Positions 32,440 to 45,106 of a stretch of DNA of 64,000 nt are shown here, piece by piece. Both the position numbers and the translations under genes were made by a program. The stretch covers positions 3,209,336 through 3,273,335 of the forward strand of contig NC_029542.1 in assembly GCF_001577835.2 (NCBI RefSeq), read 5' to 3'. The notes below the pieces were generated by a model. The model was not told the origin of the DNA, did no database searches, and saw nothing but the letters and a program-made list of their open reading frames with translations. Position 1 is the first letter of the stretch. The number at the start of each line of letters is the position of its first letter. This DNA is from Coturnix japonica. Taxonomy: Eukaryota > Chordata > Aves > Galliformes > Phasianidae.

Positions 32440-32640
32440 GGGAGCGGGCGGAGCGCCCGAACCTCCCTATGCCGGGGTGCGGAGGGAGGGGGCCTAGATC
32501 CGGATATAGCTCTGACCTTTTTACCTCGAAACGCCTCTGGGATTTCTAAACAAGTAAACAAAGGGGCTGCCAGGAGAAACTATTGTTCTGGCTCCGTCAA
32601 ATTTGCAAACCTTTTCGGTGAGGGAGTTCGTAGGGCAGGA
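32440..32640. promoter_or_regulatory. HOXB1: HOXB1 3' retinoid-responsive enhancer
   Basis: Low-repeat block around a DR2 element, with GTAAACAAAGG (32549-32559 area, forkhead-like) and CTATTGTTC (SOX-like) close by. A DR2-containing early neural enhancer 3' of HOXB1 is known from mouse, chick and pufferfish. This block is 1.7 kb past the HOXB1 stop, consistent with that element. Confidence 0.65.
32513..32526 (-). promoter_or_regulatory. HOXB1: DR2 retinoic acid response element
   Basis: The minus strand reads AGGTAA-AA-AGGTCA, a direct repeat with 2-nt spacing. One half-site is perfect and the other has a single substitution. This fits the DR2 type reported for the HOXB1 3' retinoid element. 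Confidence 0.7.
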
Positions 32641-35600
32641 ATGAACCGAGTACCTGCTGCAATATGCGGCCCAGCCCTGCCCGTCCGGAGGCGATGAGCA
32701 TCGCTCTATCACGGCAGCATAGTCCTGCCCCGGATAATTCACTTCTTCTGGCTCGGAAGAATAGATTTGGAGTGTCCAATTAGCACAGAGATAAGGAAAA
32801 AAAAGGAGGAAAAGGTGAAAAGGGGGATTTTGTTACACTCCAGCGGTTTGCGAAACAACGGGAGTGAGATCCAAAAGTAACAACGCAGCCACGCTGGCTT
32901 CAGAACGTGTTGGCCACGAGTTCAGCTTGCTTTAACCTTTTCGTTGAACCAATGCGATTGAGTCTGTGTGATTTGGTTTCTCGTGGAAACGGGTTTGAGC
33001 TCATGGGTTTCACTGGGATGTTTTTGTCCCCCCGTTGTCTCTTCGCCTTCGGGTTGGGAAGGGGCCGGAGCTCCCCTCGCCCCCCCAGGTGAGCACGGAT
33101 CGGTGCACGGCGAATAGTCAGGGAGGAGCGATAAGTTCGGGCCAAGAGGAGGTGCCCGAAGTGCCGATGTCGGGCACAACAAAGGCTCCCGGCTCCCATT
33201 TGAAACTCAAAGGGAATCTCCGGAAGGATCCGCAAAAGACGGTGCCTTTGCTCCTTACATATGTAACCCCCTCCGGGCTTCCCCATTCGCCCCATTCCCT
33301 TTGCCTCCCTAGCTGCCAAGCCGGGTTCCTTTCACAGGGATCATCTCACACAACTCACATCTCTTTCTCCGAGTTCTCCCTCCAAGTTTCTCACGCTCCT
33401 TTTTTGTCTCCAAAGCCCGAAACTCTCTGCTGGGATGCAGGAGCCGGATGGAAAGGCCACGTAGGGACAGGTCTGGTCGGGATCTGCGATCACGGCAGCT
33501 TTGGGGAGCAGAGAATGACACGCGTGTCCGCCCCACGCTCCGAGAAAGGGGTTAAGAGAGTGGGGTGGTGATGCCCACAAGTATAGGTAACCCGACGTGG
33601 GTGTCCCTATGGGACACGAGCTCCTCTTCTTACTGAAGTACATCGGTGTGAGTTACAAAGGCACTGGCACCCTCAAACATCCCCAGCTCTACGTGCGGAA
33701 CTCCCAGCCGATATTCAGCCCTGTCACCGCAGCTTGTTTTTATCGCAGATCTGAGTTCTATGTGTATAACTGATACACAACGACGTGGCTGTTCTCACAT
33801 CTCCACGTGTGTCTGTCCGTGGGTCCGTGGCAGGAAAATTAGCCAAATCCCCCTAATGTGCTTCCAAACAAAGCCGCGTCTTAATGGAGATTAATGCCTT
33901 TAATATCCCAAAGGAAAGGGAAAACCCCAGTTAAAACGGAGTAACCTTGTAAATTATTAACGGCGATCTCTGTGTTGGAGCTGCTGTTCCCCTGCGGGAG
34001 GAGGGGATAAAGAAGGGACGAGGATTGCCCCTCTCCCATGGCTCTGCTCCCAGACCCGAGGGGCAAACCCGCTGATCGGCCTGATACCCCAGGGCCATCT
34101 GTTCCTTTACCCCTTGGTGTGAAATGTTTCTCTTAGAGCATTTGTTCTCACAACGCGAGGCCCTTTTGATCTCAGAAGAGGACACTGTATTAAAAAATAA
34201 TAACAGTAATACCCTGAAGACTTTCTTTACTTTCAACTCCTCTTTGCTGGTTGCTGTTAACTCTGTTTCCAAAGCCTCTTCGCACTTAAAGTGTGAAGCA
34301 CTCCCGGGGCTCTCCACCTTCCTTCGGTGGATTCAGGCTGTGCCGGGCTATTGCCGACCCCTGAAAGCCTTTCATGCCTTGAAGTGAGGGGCAACAGGGC
34401 TCAGCAAAACCAGAGTGGGACCGAAATGATCCATCTTCTGCAAGCAGCACCAGGGCAGCAAAGGATCCACACACTTGCTTACACCCGAATATTGCCAAAG
34501 GATCAGGTAAAGCAAAAGGGATTTTCATGCCTGATAGGTTTTCTCAGTGCTTTTGTGGCGAGCATGATTTTTGGTGTCATTGCCACGCAGGGAGGATCGG
34601 GCCGAAGAGCTGCAGGAAGCGATGGGTGAGTGCAGCTCCCTCAGCCCACCACTATGGCAAATTACCCCCCCTCCCCCCAACTCCCCTTGCCCCAGGATGC
34701 TCCCCAGCACGCAGCCCAGCATTACCCGAGGAGATGGGCACATCTTCGGGTTATATATGTTTACAGACGGTGTAATTCGTTTGTATTGATATCCAATGGA
34801 CAGCATATTCGGCTTTGAGAGCTGAGGCTGCATAGGTCACCTGGGTTGAAATCGAGGCACCTCCGTCCTGCTATGCCGTGTCACATCTCAGCTGTAAACC
34901 CACCTCCCACCCCTCCCTGCTCATTACACTGAAAGCACCACTCGACGGAGCGGTCCCCTTCCTTCTTTCATTCCCCTCCTTGCCCCCCGGCTATTATCTT
35001 CCACCAACACAGGCATTTGAGTGCCGAGCAGCCTCAGGGTTGCATTAGCCTCTTAGGCAGGTGAAATGAGGTCTGGGGCAAAAGGTTGGGGGTGGAAGGA
35101 ACAATCGCAGAAATGAGTGTACAAAATGTTTCCCCTCTCTTCAGAGGGCTCACCTATCCTTTCAGTTTACACTGGTCTGACAGCTCCATTTCAATCCCAG
35201 CCTTCACACGGATTTGTTCACTATTTACTCAGGCTGATGGGTTTGCTCAGAACTTGCCTCTGTCAGCCTTGCTCTGTCGGGTTCCCTTCCCCTCGGGCTC
35301 AGGTTCACACAAAGTTCAGCCTGAAATGAATTCACCCAAAGATGGGCCCAGCTTGGCCTGAGGACCAGAGATGGGGTCAAGCCTCGGTCTCTGTGTCCCA
35401 GCCAGCCCTCATGAAGGCAACACTCAGCACTCCCGGCCAGGAGGCTGCTTTGAAAAATTATTTGGGGTTAAAAAAGAAAAAAGCAGCGGGCCAAGGAGGA
35501 CACACCAAGAAAGGCAGGAGCTGCTTTTCAGTGCAGAGAGCACAGGTCAACCCTTCAGGGAGGGTGCAGAGTTCATGGACGTTTACTCTGCACAGGGGGC

Positions 35601-35952
35601 TGTGTGACAGGGAATGTATGTATATGAATATGTAGGTGTGTGTGTGTATGTATATGCACTCTATGTATTACAGATTAACATACTGTTTGCATTTAAATCG
35701 TATACATTACATAAAGTCGTATTTGTGTATGGGTAATTAAACCTCGTGGCAAGGGATTAAACACTAAAATGAATGAGATTAAAGCTGATTCGTTTCTGTC
35801 TGAAGCCATGGGAAGGCAACTGGCACCGTTTTAGGAGTTGTTCTTTATAGCATTAATGGAATAATTACTTCTAAATTGGCCTCCACTCGGAACGCCCAGG
35901 TGCTGAGTCCTCATCCCATAGAGACTTAGAGAAAGGGATCAAAAACCGAGAA

Positions 35953-36000
35953 CTAGGAATAGAAAGCACACCAAAGGCTTCTAGGAATAGAAAGCACACC
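35953..36000 (+). repeat. 20-bp direct duplication
   Basis: CTAGGAATAGAAAGCACACC occurs at 35953-35972 and again at 35981-36000, with an 8-nt spacer. The copies are identical, indicating a recent local duplication. Confidence 0.9.
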
Positions 36001-37019
36001 GGAGTATTTGCGCCCTTGGCTAAGGAGGATTTGAGGTCTCTATTGTGAGTTTACATCCCCTTCGCACCCGCCTGATGGGTGTGGGGCGTCACTTCGAATC
36101 GGACCCGAGGAAGTGCCGTGGTTGTAAAGTTAATCCGGTGAGATTGAACGGATTTGTGAACGGCTATAAAATCCTGGGGGTTATCGCTGGGTCCGCGGAT
36201 GGAACAGCGAGGTGGGATGGAGAACGAAGGAAAACGGAGGTGGGGGGAAGCGTCTGCAGGAAGAAAACAACGCACCTCTGGTTTCAAAACCGGCAAAACC
36301 GAGCTGGTTTTGGTCTAAAAACGAAGTCTCTCTGCATTCAGAGTGTCCAGGTTCTTGCCGAGCCTAAGATCCAAACCAACCCCTGCCCCAAAATTCCCCT
36401 TTCCCAAACGATTGCTGTGATTTAGGGGAGGCTTTTCCTCAAACAACAAAAAAAGTGGCTTTTAAACTCTGTTATATTATGAATAGCTCTAAGAGAGAGG
36501 GAGGAAATGTTGGCAATGCAGGCGTGGAAAGGAGAGGGACCTGAGATGTGGGTTCGGATTTGAATCCCTTTTGCTGTAATGCGAGTGCTAAATAGGCACG
36601 GATTTACCGTGAGCTTCACACAGCGCGGAAACGCTGAGCCTGGCTGGTTTATTACAGAAAGAGATGCGAGGCAAATGCCTTCTTAACTACGCTTTAATTA
36701 TATTCGCTTTGTGAGGAGTCGAGATGGTTCAGCTTTAAACGCCGACTGGCAGAAAATGCGGCTCCATCCAACAGCAGCGCGTCCCGAAGATGCTCGCATT
36801 TCAAACGCAGCGAGGACTGCTCTGATCCAACACCAAACATCAAACGGGTCGGTGCTTCAGAGCGCAGAACCCAGGGAAGCTGCAGCACAAGGCAGAGATG
36901 GGAGGGAAGAGATGTGAAGTCCTCCCCTGATCCCCTGTTCCACCCGTATCCATCGCTCGCACTGCTTCCAAAGGGAAACGATCCCCGAGCTGAACAGTGA
37001 CACCGGTTGCTTTCAAGCC

Positions 37020-37500
37020 ACTTTTCCCTTTAATACATTATCCCCATATGAGCCGGATGGCATTAAAAAATGTTACTTCCATGCATTAAATATTGTCCTG
37101 AATTATTCTCCAATAAAAGATCAAATGCCATGGCCGTTTTTGTCTCCTATGATTATTTCTTAGAGGAAATCTCTAAAGAAAAAGCAGCTTGTTGGAATCA
37201 ATCCCCGATTTCCCGTTGTCCATTTTCCCTATGAAGGATCTCTCTTTTTTGTTATTAATGGACTTGGCAGAGCTTCTCCTGCAGTCTGTAGCAATATGCT
37301 CACCAACGAGAGCATCTCTCTGATGGATGAGGAGCTGGGCTTTAAATCAGTCCCTACTGATACAAATTATTTTAATATGCCCCTCTTATGATTTATCTCG
37401 ATTTTATGAAGCGGTGAGCTATGCTGTAAGACTTGATTATAGAGGTTGGTTGCCTACGAAGTTATAAAGTCTTTGAGGGGAGCCTTTTTGAAAGGCTCAT
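37020..37500. promoter_or_regulatory. Candidate conserved non-coding element 3' of HOXB1
   Basis: AT-rich, low-repeat block with many homeodomain cores (CTTTAATACATTA, GCATTAAATATT, GTTATTAATGG, AATTATTTTAATATG) plus TGATGGATGAGG (37320-37331), which repeats the HOX-PBX word of the HOXB1 autoregulatory element. Enhancer function is inferred. Confidence 0.4.
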
Positions 37501-40500
37501 TGCAAACTCAGCGCAGTAACAACTGCGTTGTCAAGGCTGTGCCTATCAAGGAAGGTAAATCTTTCTTCCCTTGACCCACACCCTGCCTCTCCTTTGCAAT
37601 GAAGAGGAAATTGATAGTGCTGTGAGAAGAATCAGGTGCTCCTCGTGCCTTTCCTATCGCATCTGCTGCTCCAAGAACACACAAAACAACACAAATAATG
37701 CTGCCTGAACTCAAAATCTCAGCTTCACTCTCCTCAACCCCCCAAGGATAATAAGGGGAAGAGGGAAGGGAAAGCCTGATGTAAGGTTTCGTGCTATTCA
37801 TACTATTCCCTAGGAGGGTGAGGCTTTTGCTCTGCCAGGTACTGTGTGGCAGAGATACTTTCTGCTTCATGCAGCTTATAGTCAAAGATATCACAGACAT
37901 CCTGGTCAGCTGAGCTGTCAGAAATAGCTTCTGCCCTTTGCTGCTGGAGGGAGCTGCTGCTGTGCAGGTGTGCAGGACCAAGATCATGTTCAGCTTTCTA
38001 AGGACAGATCAGTCTAGATCTGACCAGTCCAAGCTGCCTGCAATCACCCTGGTGCTTGAAGCACATGCACTGAGTTTTGCATGAAGAATAAGCATTCCCT
38101 GAGAGCAGTTTGAATGAAGTCCCTCTGAGCAGCTGATGAAGGCAGACTGAGATCACCTGGCTGAGACTGGAAAGAACAGAGCACGAGGGCAGGGATTTGC
38201 AGCTATCAGGCTATGCCAGCCTTACAAAGGTGATACCCTCTGCAACCTTCAAGTTTGATGCAGCAAGAGAGCATTTGTTAAGGACCGGTGTTTTTGCAAT
38301 GCCTTTGACCTGCTGTGTTAAGCTTTGTCCAGTCATACAGGAAATATACCAGGAGTGCCATTTTAACTATGCTGCACATTTCTGTCATCGTCAGCACTGG
38401 ACATAAATCAATTACAGTCTTGGCTATGGAAGGTATGAGTGGAACCTCATGTGGCTTGTTTAACTATGCCAAGGCCTCAGTGCCCTGCCGTGCTGGACTG
38501 TATTCCAGATGAAGCACATTATATGAGCTGCCTCCAGTGGTCATCAGTTAGGAGAAACCTTCATGGAAGCGTGAGACGAGGATACTTGTCACTCAGCTCA
38601 TGTCTTGGATGCATGAAAAATATCTGCTCAGCATCCAAGGGCCTTTTGGCCTCTGTCTCTGCAAGATCAGAGTAATTCAAGGCAGTATCAGCATCATTTC
38701 AACAGCTTAGCAGTTTACTTTGTTCCCTCTGAAGACCTGTGGTGCAAGCTGGAAATTCAATTCATAAAGCCAGGCTTGTACCAGCTACTTGAACATAAAA
38801 ACTTAATGCAGTGGTCAGAGGTCGACACTGACAACGTTTCTGCCAGTAAATTCAGAGCTGTGCATCAAATGGTGGTTTCCTCCTTTTACATTAAAGGAAG
38901 GAAGAGATTATGAAAGGTGGTGGGACTGCGAAAATGAGTCCTTGTGGGCATTAACAAGTTTGGGAATGGTAGGGGAAGTTTGACCTCGCCAAGGTTCCTT
39001 CCCTTCCAGGTCCTAAAGAATGAGAATCCAGCTGTGGTAAAATCATTTCATGTCCAGTTTGTGCTGGAGATTTAACAGCTCCAATGTGGCTTTTAACTCC
39101 ATTTATTTATTTATTTGTCTTATTTAACTGCAAAACCACATTTCTGCTTTTCTGGTAGATCTGCTGAACTCATTCTGTGTAGTATCAGAGAAAGTTTATT
39201 CTCAATAGCTGCTGGTTCAGGCTAAAGTCAAACAACGCCATGAGCTCCCCCTGCTCTGCTGCTCTCAGATATGTCCAAATATTGCTGGATCTCTATTTTA
39301 TTGGCTCAATCTTCTCCTATGGCGTGACCATCTTAAAAGAAGGGTGGGGGGGCAAATGCATTCCAGTAACATTTGCTCACTAACTTATTTAAGACATCAA
39401 AAATACAAAGTTTTTCTTCTGCCTGAACAAAACAGGCAGAGATGATGGCAAAACTTCTCCTGCTATTACTGCAGCAAAAGTTTAATCAGCAATAACAGCA
39501 CACATGCAAAGGCTCCCAGCGAGATAAAAATTCTCCTTGATCTGCTGATAGAAAGGAATCTATGAGAGTGGCAGATCAAAGGAAGAACAAAGGCCAAACC
39601 TTTGAATAACAAAAGAAGTACATATCTCTTCCCTCAGTCCTCCAAGTTATGTCTCCTTCCTACGTTCTTTAGGGCAAAAGATTTCCTAGAGTAAATAATT
39701 TCCAGGATTTCAGTGTTTCAAGTAGCACAAGAACCAAAGGAACTCAGGGAATAGGAGGAGGGTTGTTTTTCATAGCGTTTCTTGGAGGCTCCACATCTTT
39801 CAATTTCTTATCGGTCTTGAAATACAAGGCATGAAGTCTCTAGCACTGCTGGGACCAAAAGGTTATCAGCATGTAAATACCTGAGCTGGAAAGACATGTT
39901 TGAGAAAGAACAGATAACATTTTAAACATACTTATAGCCCACATCCTTTCCAGCTTTTATCCCAATTTCACCTGAACTTTCACAAGGAAAGGTGTGCTTC
40001 TAATAACCCAGAAGATAAAAAAAGGATTTAGCTCAGATCAAGAGCCATAGAACCAGCTCTGTGACCACCCCTATTATTTACTTTATGTTAGAAGGTGACA
40101 AGCAGCTCTTTCTGTAATGAAAGAGTTTTGAAACAGGCATCTGAGAAGGTGAAACTATTGGGCCAGTGGTAACAGAGCAACCTCCGTGCCAAAGGTTTCA
40201 CTGTGCCTGTAACAAATGAGGAAGCGGAGACAAAAGACATGAATGTGGCTTTCTTTTTCCTGCACGAGGACAAAATTTGAGAGAAAATCCAGGACTTCTT
40301 GTTTTCAGAAGCACTATTTGACATCCAGTCTTAGCTCAAAGACCACGGTTCTTTGTATATGGAAAGGAAACACATCAGCCTCAAAGCCAAGACTTCCCAT
40401 CCAAATAGGTAAATGAAAGGAAAGGAGGCTAAAGCATACATTCAAACGAGGTAAGGAAAGGAACCAGCTCACACATCATTTCCTTCTGATATGTAGGAAA

Positions 40501-43269
40501 TGCCTGGATGTTAAAAGCTGGAAAGGGTGGGCTTGCTTTGTAGAAGGGAATAAAAGAGAAAGGCATAGCTCTGACTTTGGTGCTGGGTAGACCTTGGAGG
40601 GTCTTGGAGTACTTTTTTAAGTCATATCAGTCTGGGCTGCCTTCCTTCCTAATGGTTGGAGCTGAGAACAGAGTCCAAGCACCACCAGAGAGGGTCAGGT
40701 CTGGGCAGATGAATTAATCCCTGTGTTAACCTGATGGTGCTCAGCAGATCTCTGCTGGCATTAAAACTTTCTGGCCAACCAGCTTACATGAAGATCACTA
40801 CAAAACAGGCAGTGGTCTCCCCTTGGAAACTGGGCTGCCTTGGTACATCAGACTTATACAAGGAGAGAGCACAGAAACTACGATGATACCAGACCTGTTT
40901 CAACTCACTGTGGGGTATTGAACAGACTCAGATAGAAGGAAAACAAGACTGACTTACATCTACTTTTTCCTCCTCCCTTTCCATCCACACACAAGTCCAG
41001 AACCCAGACAAGGCAGACAAACCCTGATACTGCTTCATTCTGAGTGTGTCATGATTTGCCCAATATTCTTACAAAGGCAGAGTAGAGAAGATCTGGGGGG
41101 GTTACATGCTGCTGATGTCATTTAGAGCAATGCAAAAGTGGTCTCCGTGGTCAGTTCCCTATTTTTTTCTTCACAGTCAGTTTCGTGACATGTCTCATAA
41201 ATCTCTGTGTAAAAAAAAACCCCACATATTAGTGTTTTATCTCTGGTATGTGCTACCCCATGTTTTCCCCACTCACAGCATATTAGCCTCACACAGGTGG
41301 GGAGAAAGCAAAATAAACACTATCAAACAAGAGCATCAAATATTTAGTGTAGAGGTTTCTGAGTGTTTCAGGATGACCAGAACTGTTTAGATATCAGATG
41401 TTCTTCTGCCAGGCCAAATGAACCATTGCTGAGTAATGGCTGAGTTCCCCCAGCCACCTTTGGCCAGCAGTGCATTATCACCCCTGCCCTTTAACTTTCT
41501 GTCCAGGCTAAGAATCACTTTCTTAATCCAGCATCTCTGCCCGAAGCTGTTTCAGCTGAGACAGAGGATTGTTTACAGAAGGTACAGGCTCCCTCTCCTC
41601 CACCTGGTTTCTGTCTGGGCCACACTGTTAGGGATGAGGGCAATACATCATTTATCTTGGCCTCGTTTCACAGGCAGGTCCTGCTGTCATTGTGCTGGCG
41701 GTGTCTGGAGGTGCAGCATACTGATAAGCACGCTCTGCTCTCTGCTGGGTGAGTGGCTGCCCAGCAGATGATCTGTGCTTTGCTTGATACCCCCCGGTGT
41801 ACGGAGTGCTGCAGGACATGGGATCCAGCTGGCAGAGGCTAACAGGAGTTTATGCAAAAGGGTCAAGTGGTTCTTGTGTTTTGAGGGACCAACAGATACT
41901 AAATAGGGTGATTTTTTTTTACCCCCCCCCACCCATCCTAGCATAGCAGAAAGGCTAGAGAGAGTGAGGCGGAATTGTTCATATCTTAAGCCTGATTTAA
42001 AGCCTGGTGTAAACATGATGGGAGGCATCCTCTGCTTTTTCAGGGGTGTTAAAAGCAGATGGCTAAGCATACAGGTCAACTTCGAATATAGGCATTTAAA
42101 ACAATTGCTGTTAGGAGCATCCAAGTAAGAAATACAGTATATATTTGATAATGCAGACAAGGAAGGAAAGGGAAAGAAAATGCTCAGAGTTCTGTCAAGC
42201 TTACAAGCCTTCATACATATGCATAAACTAACTCCTAACTAATAAGTGTCAGGGAGAAAGCTTCCTTGTGGGCATGCGATTTGATAATTGCATCTATGGA
42301 GGTTTCCTGCACCCTCCCTACAGCAGCTGGTGGGAGCCTCAAACCAGAGGCAACAGTGGTCTAATGGAGCTTCAGTTAGACGATGCTGCAAATTCTGGAG
42401 GGGACGAGACATCTTTTCAGCCATAATAAACAGATGCATCATCTCACTACTCAGCCCTCAGTTGACTTTTCCTCCCCGACAGCATTTTTTTTTGCCTGTG
42501 CAATGCTCATTCACTGGCAGGAAAGCACGGATCAGTCAGGTCACATAGAAAGGACAAGGCAACAGAGAACTCGGCCCCGTGACTTTCAAAGAGACCATTT
42601 GAAATCACAGATGCCTGCTGCTCTCATCATATTGATCTCCCTTTTCTCAACCAGCGCTGCTGGCTGTTGAGAAGCTGGCTGAGGCTTTGAAATCTGGGAG
42701 TAACTAATTTATTGTGTCAGCTTGCAGCGCTTCAGAGAGAGAGAAATGGCAAATGAGGAAAGCGAGCCCAGACTGCTTAGATTGGGGAAAAAAAGGAGCT
42801 GTGTCAGTAGGATAACAAACATGGCCACCTTTCTATCCCAAAACTGCAGGCTCATCTTGTTCATAAAGATGAATGGGACCGTTTCAGCCAGCTGCTGGGT
42901 CACTTTGTGAAGCATGGAACAGTTGGGCACAACCTATCGGGCTATGGTTATGTGAAGAGGCAGAGTAGGGTTTGTTTATTAAGGTTAAGAGGTGGAAAGA
43001 AGAAGGGCTGGATCAGAAGAGATACCGGTGTGAGGTAGGATTGCTGATAGCTTTGGGTTTGGCACAGAATTTAGGTTTAGGCACAGAAAAGAGTGATGTA
43101 GGGAAAGGTCATTCCTCCAAAGCAGATGTGGGGCTGGGAGAGGATTGTCCAGGTAGAGACTGAAGCAGGTTCAGCTGCATAGAAAACAAGAGGCACCAAA
43201 GTGGCAGCTGTGACTGGAGGGCTGCACAGTGCTCCTGCATGGCCACAGGCAAGGAGCAAAGTATTTTGA

Positions 43270-43405
43270 CTGCTAGAGAGGTGTTATTGGGATTTCTTCT
43301 ATAAATGGTGGTGAGAAATAGGGGAAGCTTCTATTATAACTGGTGGAGAAAAATAGGGGAAGCCAGTTATTGGGATTCCTTTTATAACTGGTGGAGAGAT
43401 ATAGG
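43270..43405 (+). repeat. Degenerate tandem repeat, about three copies
   Basis: Three imperfect copies of TATAACTGGTGGAGAAATAGGG with intervening GTTATTGGGATT words, about 45-60 bp apart. Confidence 0.75.
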
Positions 43406-45088
43406 CACTTTGCATGCAGATAAGCTAAACTCTGCCTTAGGAGGAGGATGAGCTGCACCCTCAGGTGCCTGTTTCCCTTGAGTTATTATAAAGACAAGCA
43501 TAAACCATCAGCTCAGAGGCAGACATCTACCACACCTGTGATGCTTCAGCTGTAGTAGCAATCATATTCTTCCCCATACAGAGTCACTACTTGGCCTAAG
43601 ATAATGTTTTAAAAGTTGCTACAGAGCTCTAAATGTGATCTGAATTTTCTGTGGAAGGAGTTATGGGTGAAAAGTGAGGTTTTCTCTCAGATTTGGGATG
43701 GTTTCCCTTGTAACACGAAAGCTTATTAAGGAGGAGCAGCAGAAATGGCCAGCTTGAGGGTTTGGGTGAGCACCTCTGAACATCTTCCCCCTTTCCACAC
43801 CATCGTGACAGCATGCTGACAACACTGACACTTTGTTTTCTGAGCACCTGATTTTGCAGACAAGATGCAGATAAACAGCAACAACCCCTCTTAATGAACA
43901 CAGCAGCATCTCCAGATAAACTGTCACCACTTACGTTGTGCCCAGCTTTGGTATCACTAGAAGAGGAAATGCCTCAAAGCTTATGAAAACACGTTCCCTT
44001 TTGCTTTCCTCTTCCAAAAGTCAGAAATCAGGCAGTTCGTTCCCTATGATGTTGTTTTTGAACCTAAAAGTAGAGTTTAAAAGGTTTCTTTGACCAAATA
44101 TAACTGAGTGCTTTAAGGGAGCTCTTCACCCATTCCCTTGCAAGTGTTTAATTACATGCAGTGTCCACTCAGATCTCAAGTGTTTCTTCTTGCACTCTCC
44201 TTATCCACTACACAACACAAAAGGGAATCTATATGGATGCTCTCATTTTATTCCAAACTCTGATCTTACATCTAGACCGGCCAATCAAACAGTGACCAGT
44301 GTGATCCAGATAGTGAAATACTTACCATCAGCTCATTATTTTCATTGAAAGAATATGGAATTAGATGTTCAGCCAGGACAGGACCCTTGTCAGCACACAG
44401 ACTGTCATCCTAAGCTTGAGTTCCTGCCCCCACACAAGGAAAGATGAGATAGGGTTGGAAATATCTTGTATCCTATACTGCACCATGTTGTCCTGCTTCC
44501 TGAGGCTCAGAGCTTGAAGCTGCTGCTGTCATTGCTGCTGTTTCAGATCAAAGGGGAGAAAGAAATTCCCTAATGTAGTCTTTGGGTGATGAAGTTGTAT
44601 TACCTTGCAAAATAGGAACCAGTCTGGACTAAACACCTTTTTGCTATTCAGTGCTTGAATATAAGGTCCTGACTCAGGAGAACAGCTTCTAGATGCTGTT
44701 ATAGTACACATTAGCTATCAGGATAACCAGAAAGAATTTGACATTTGCTTGAGATAAGTTAAGATCAGGGGGGTTGGAGTTCAATCAGGAAAGCCAAGTT
44801 AACTATATTTACAATCCTCATCTGGCTGAGGAGACTAGCAGTCTGATTTTCATTTCTGCTCAAGTCCCTTTACATGAATTGCTTTCACACACATTGTAAA
44901 GGAGGCTTTTGCTTTTGCTTTTTTTTTTTCCCAGCCAGAGAATTGTAAAGGGAGTTTCATGTAAATGAGAATCAGACCATCAGGATGAACATTATCCATG
45001 TCTGCAAATGTTTGCAAAGCTTCGATCCCCTCTCCCTGTAACATCTGTTGGGGAGAAAAAATCCATGAGCCTCAGCAGTGAAGGGTTT

Positions 45089-45106
45089 GGGGGGGGGGGG
45101 GGGGGG
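45089..45106 (+). repeat. G18 homopolymer
   Basis: Eighteen G residues. The length is unreliable. It could form G-quadruplex structure. Confidence 0.9.

Noticed and set aside
34836-34852. AGGTCA-CCTG-GGTTGA as a nuclear receptor site
   Set aside because: The second half-site departs from consensus and 4-nt spacing is not typical of the HOXB retinoid elements.
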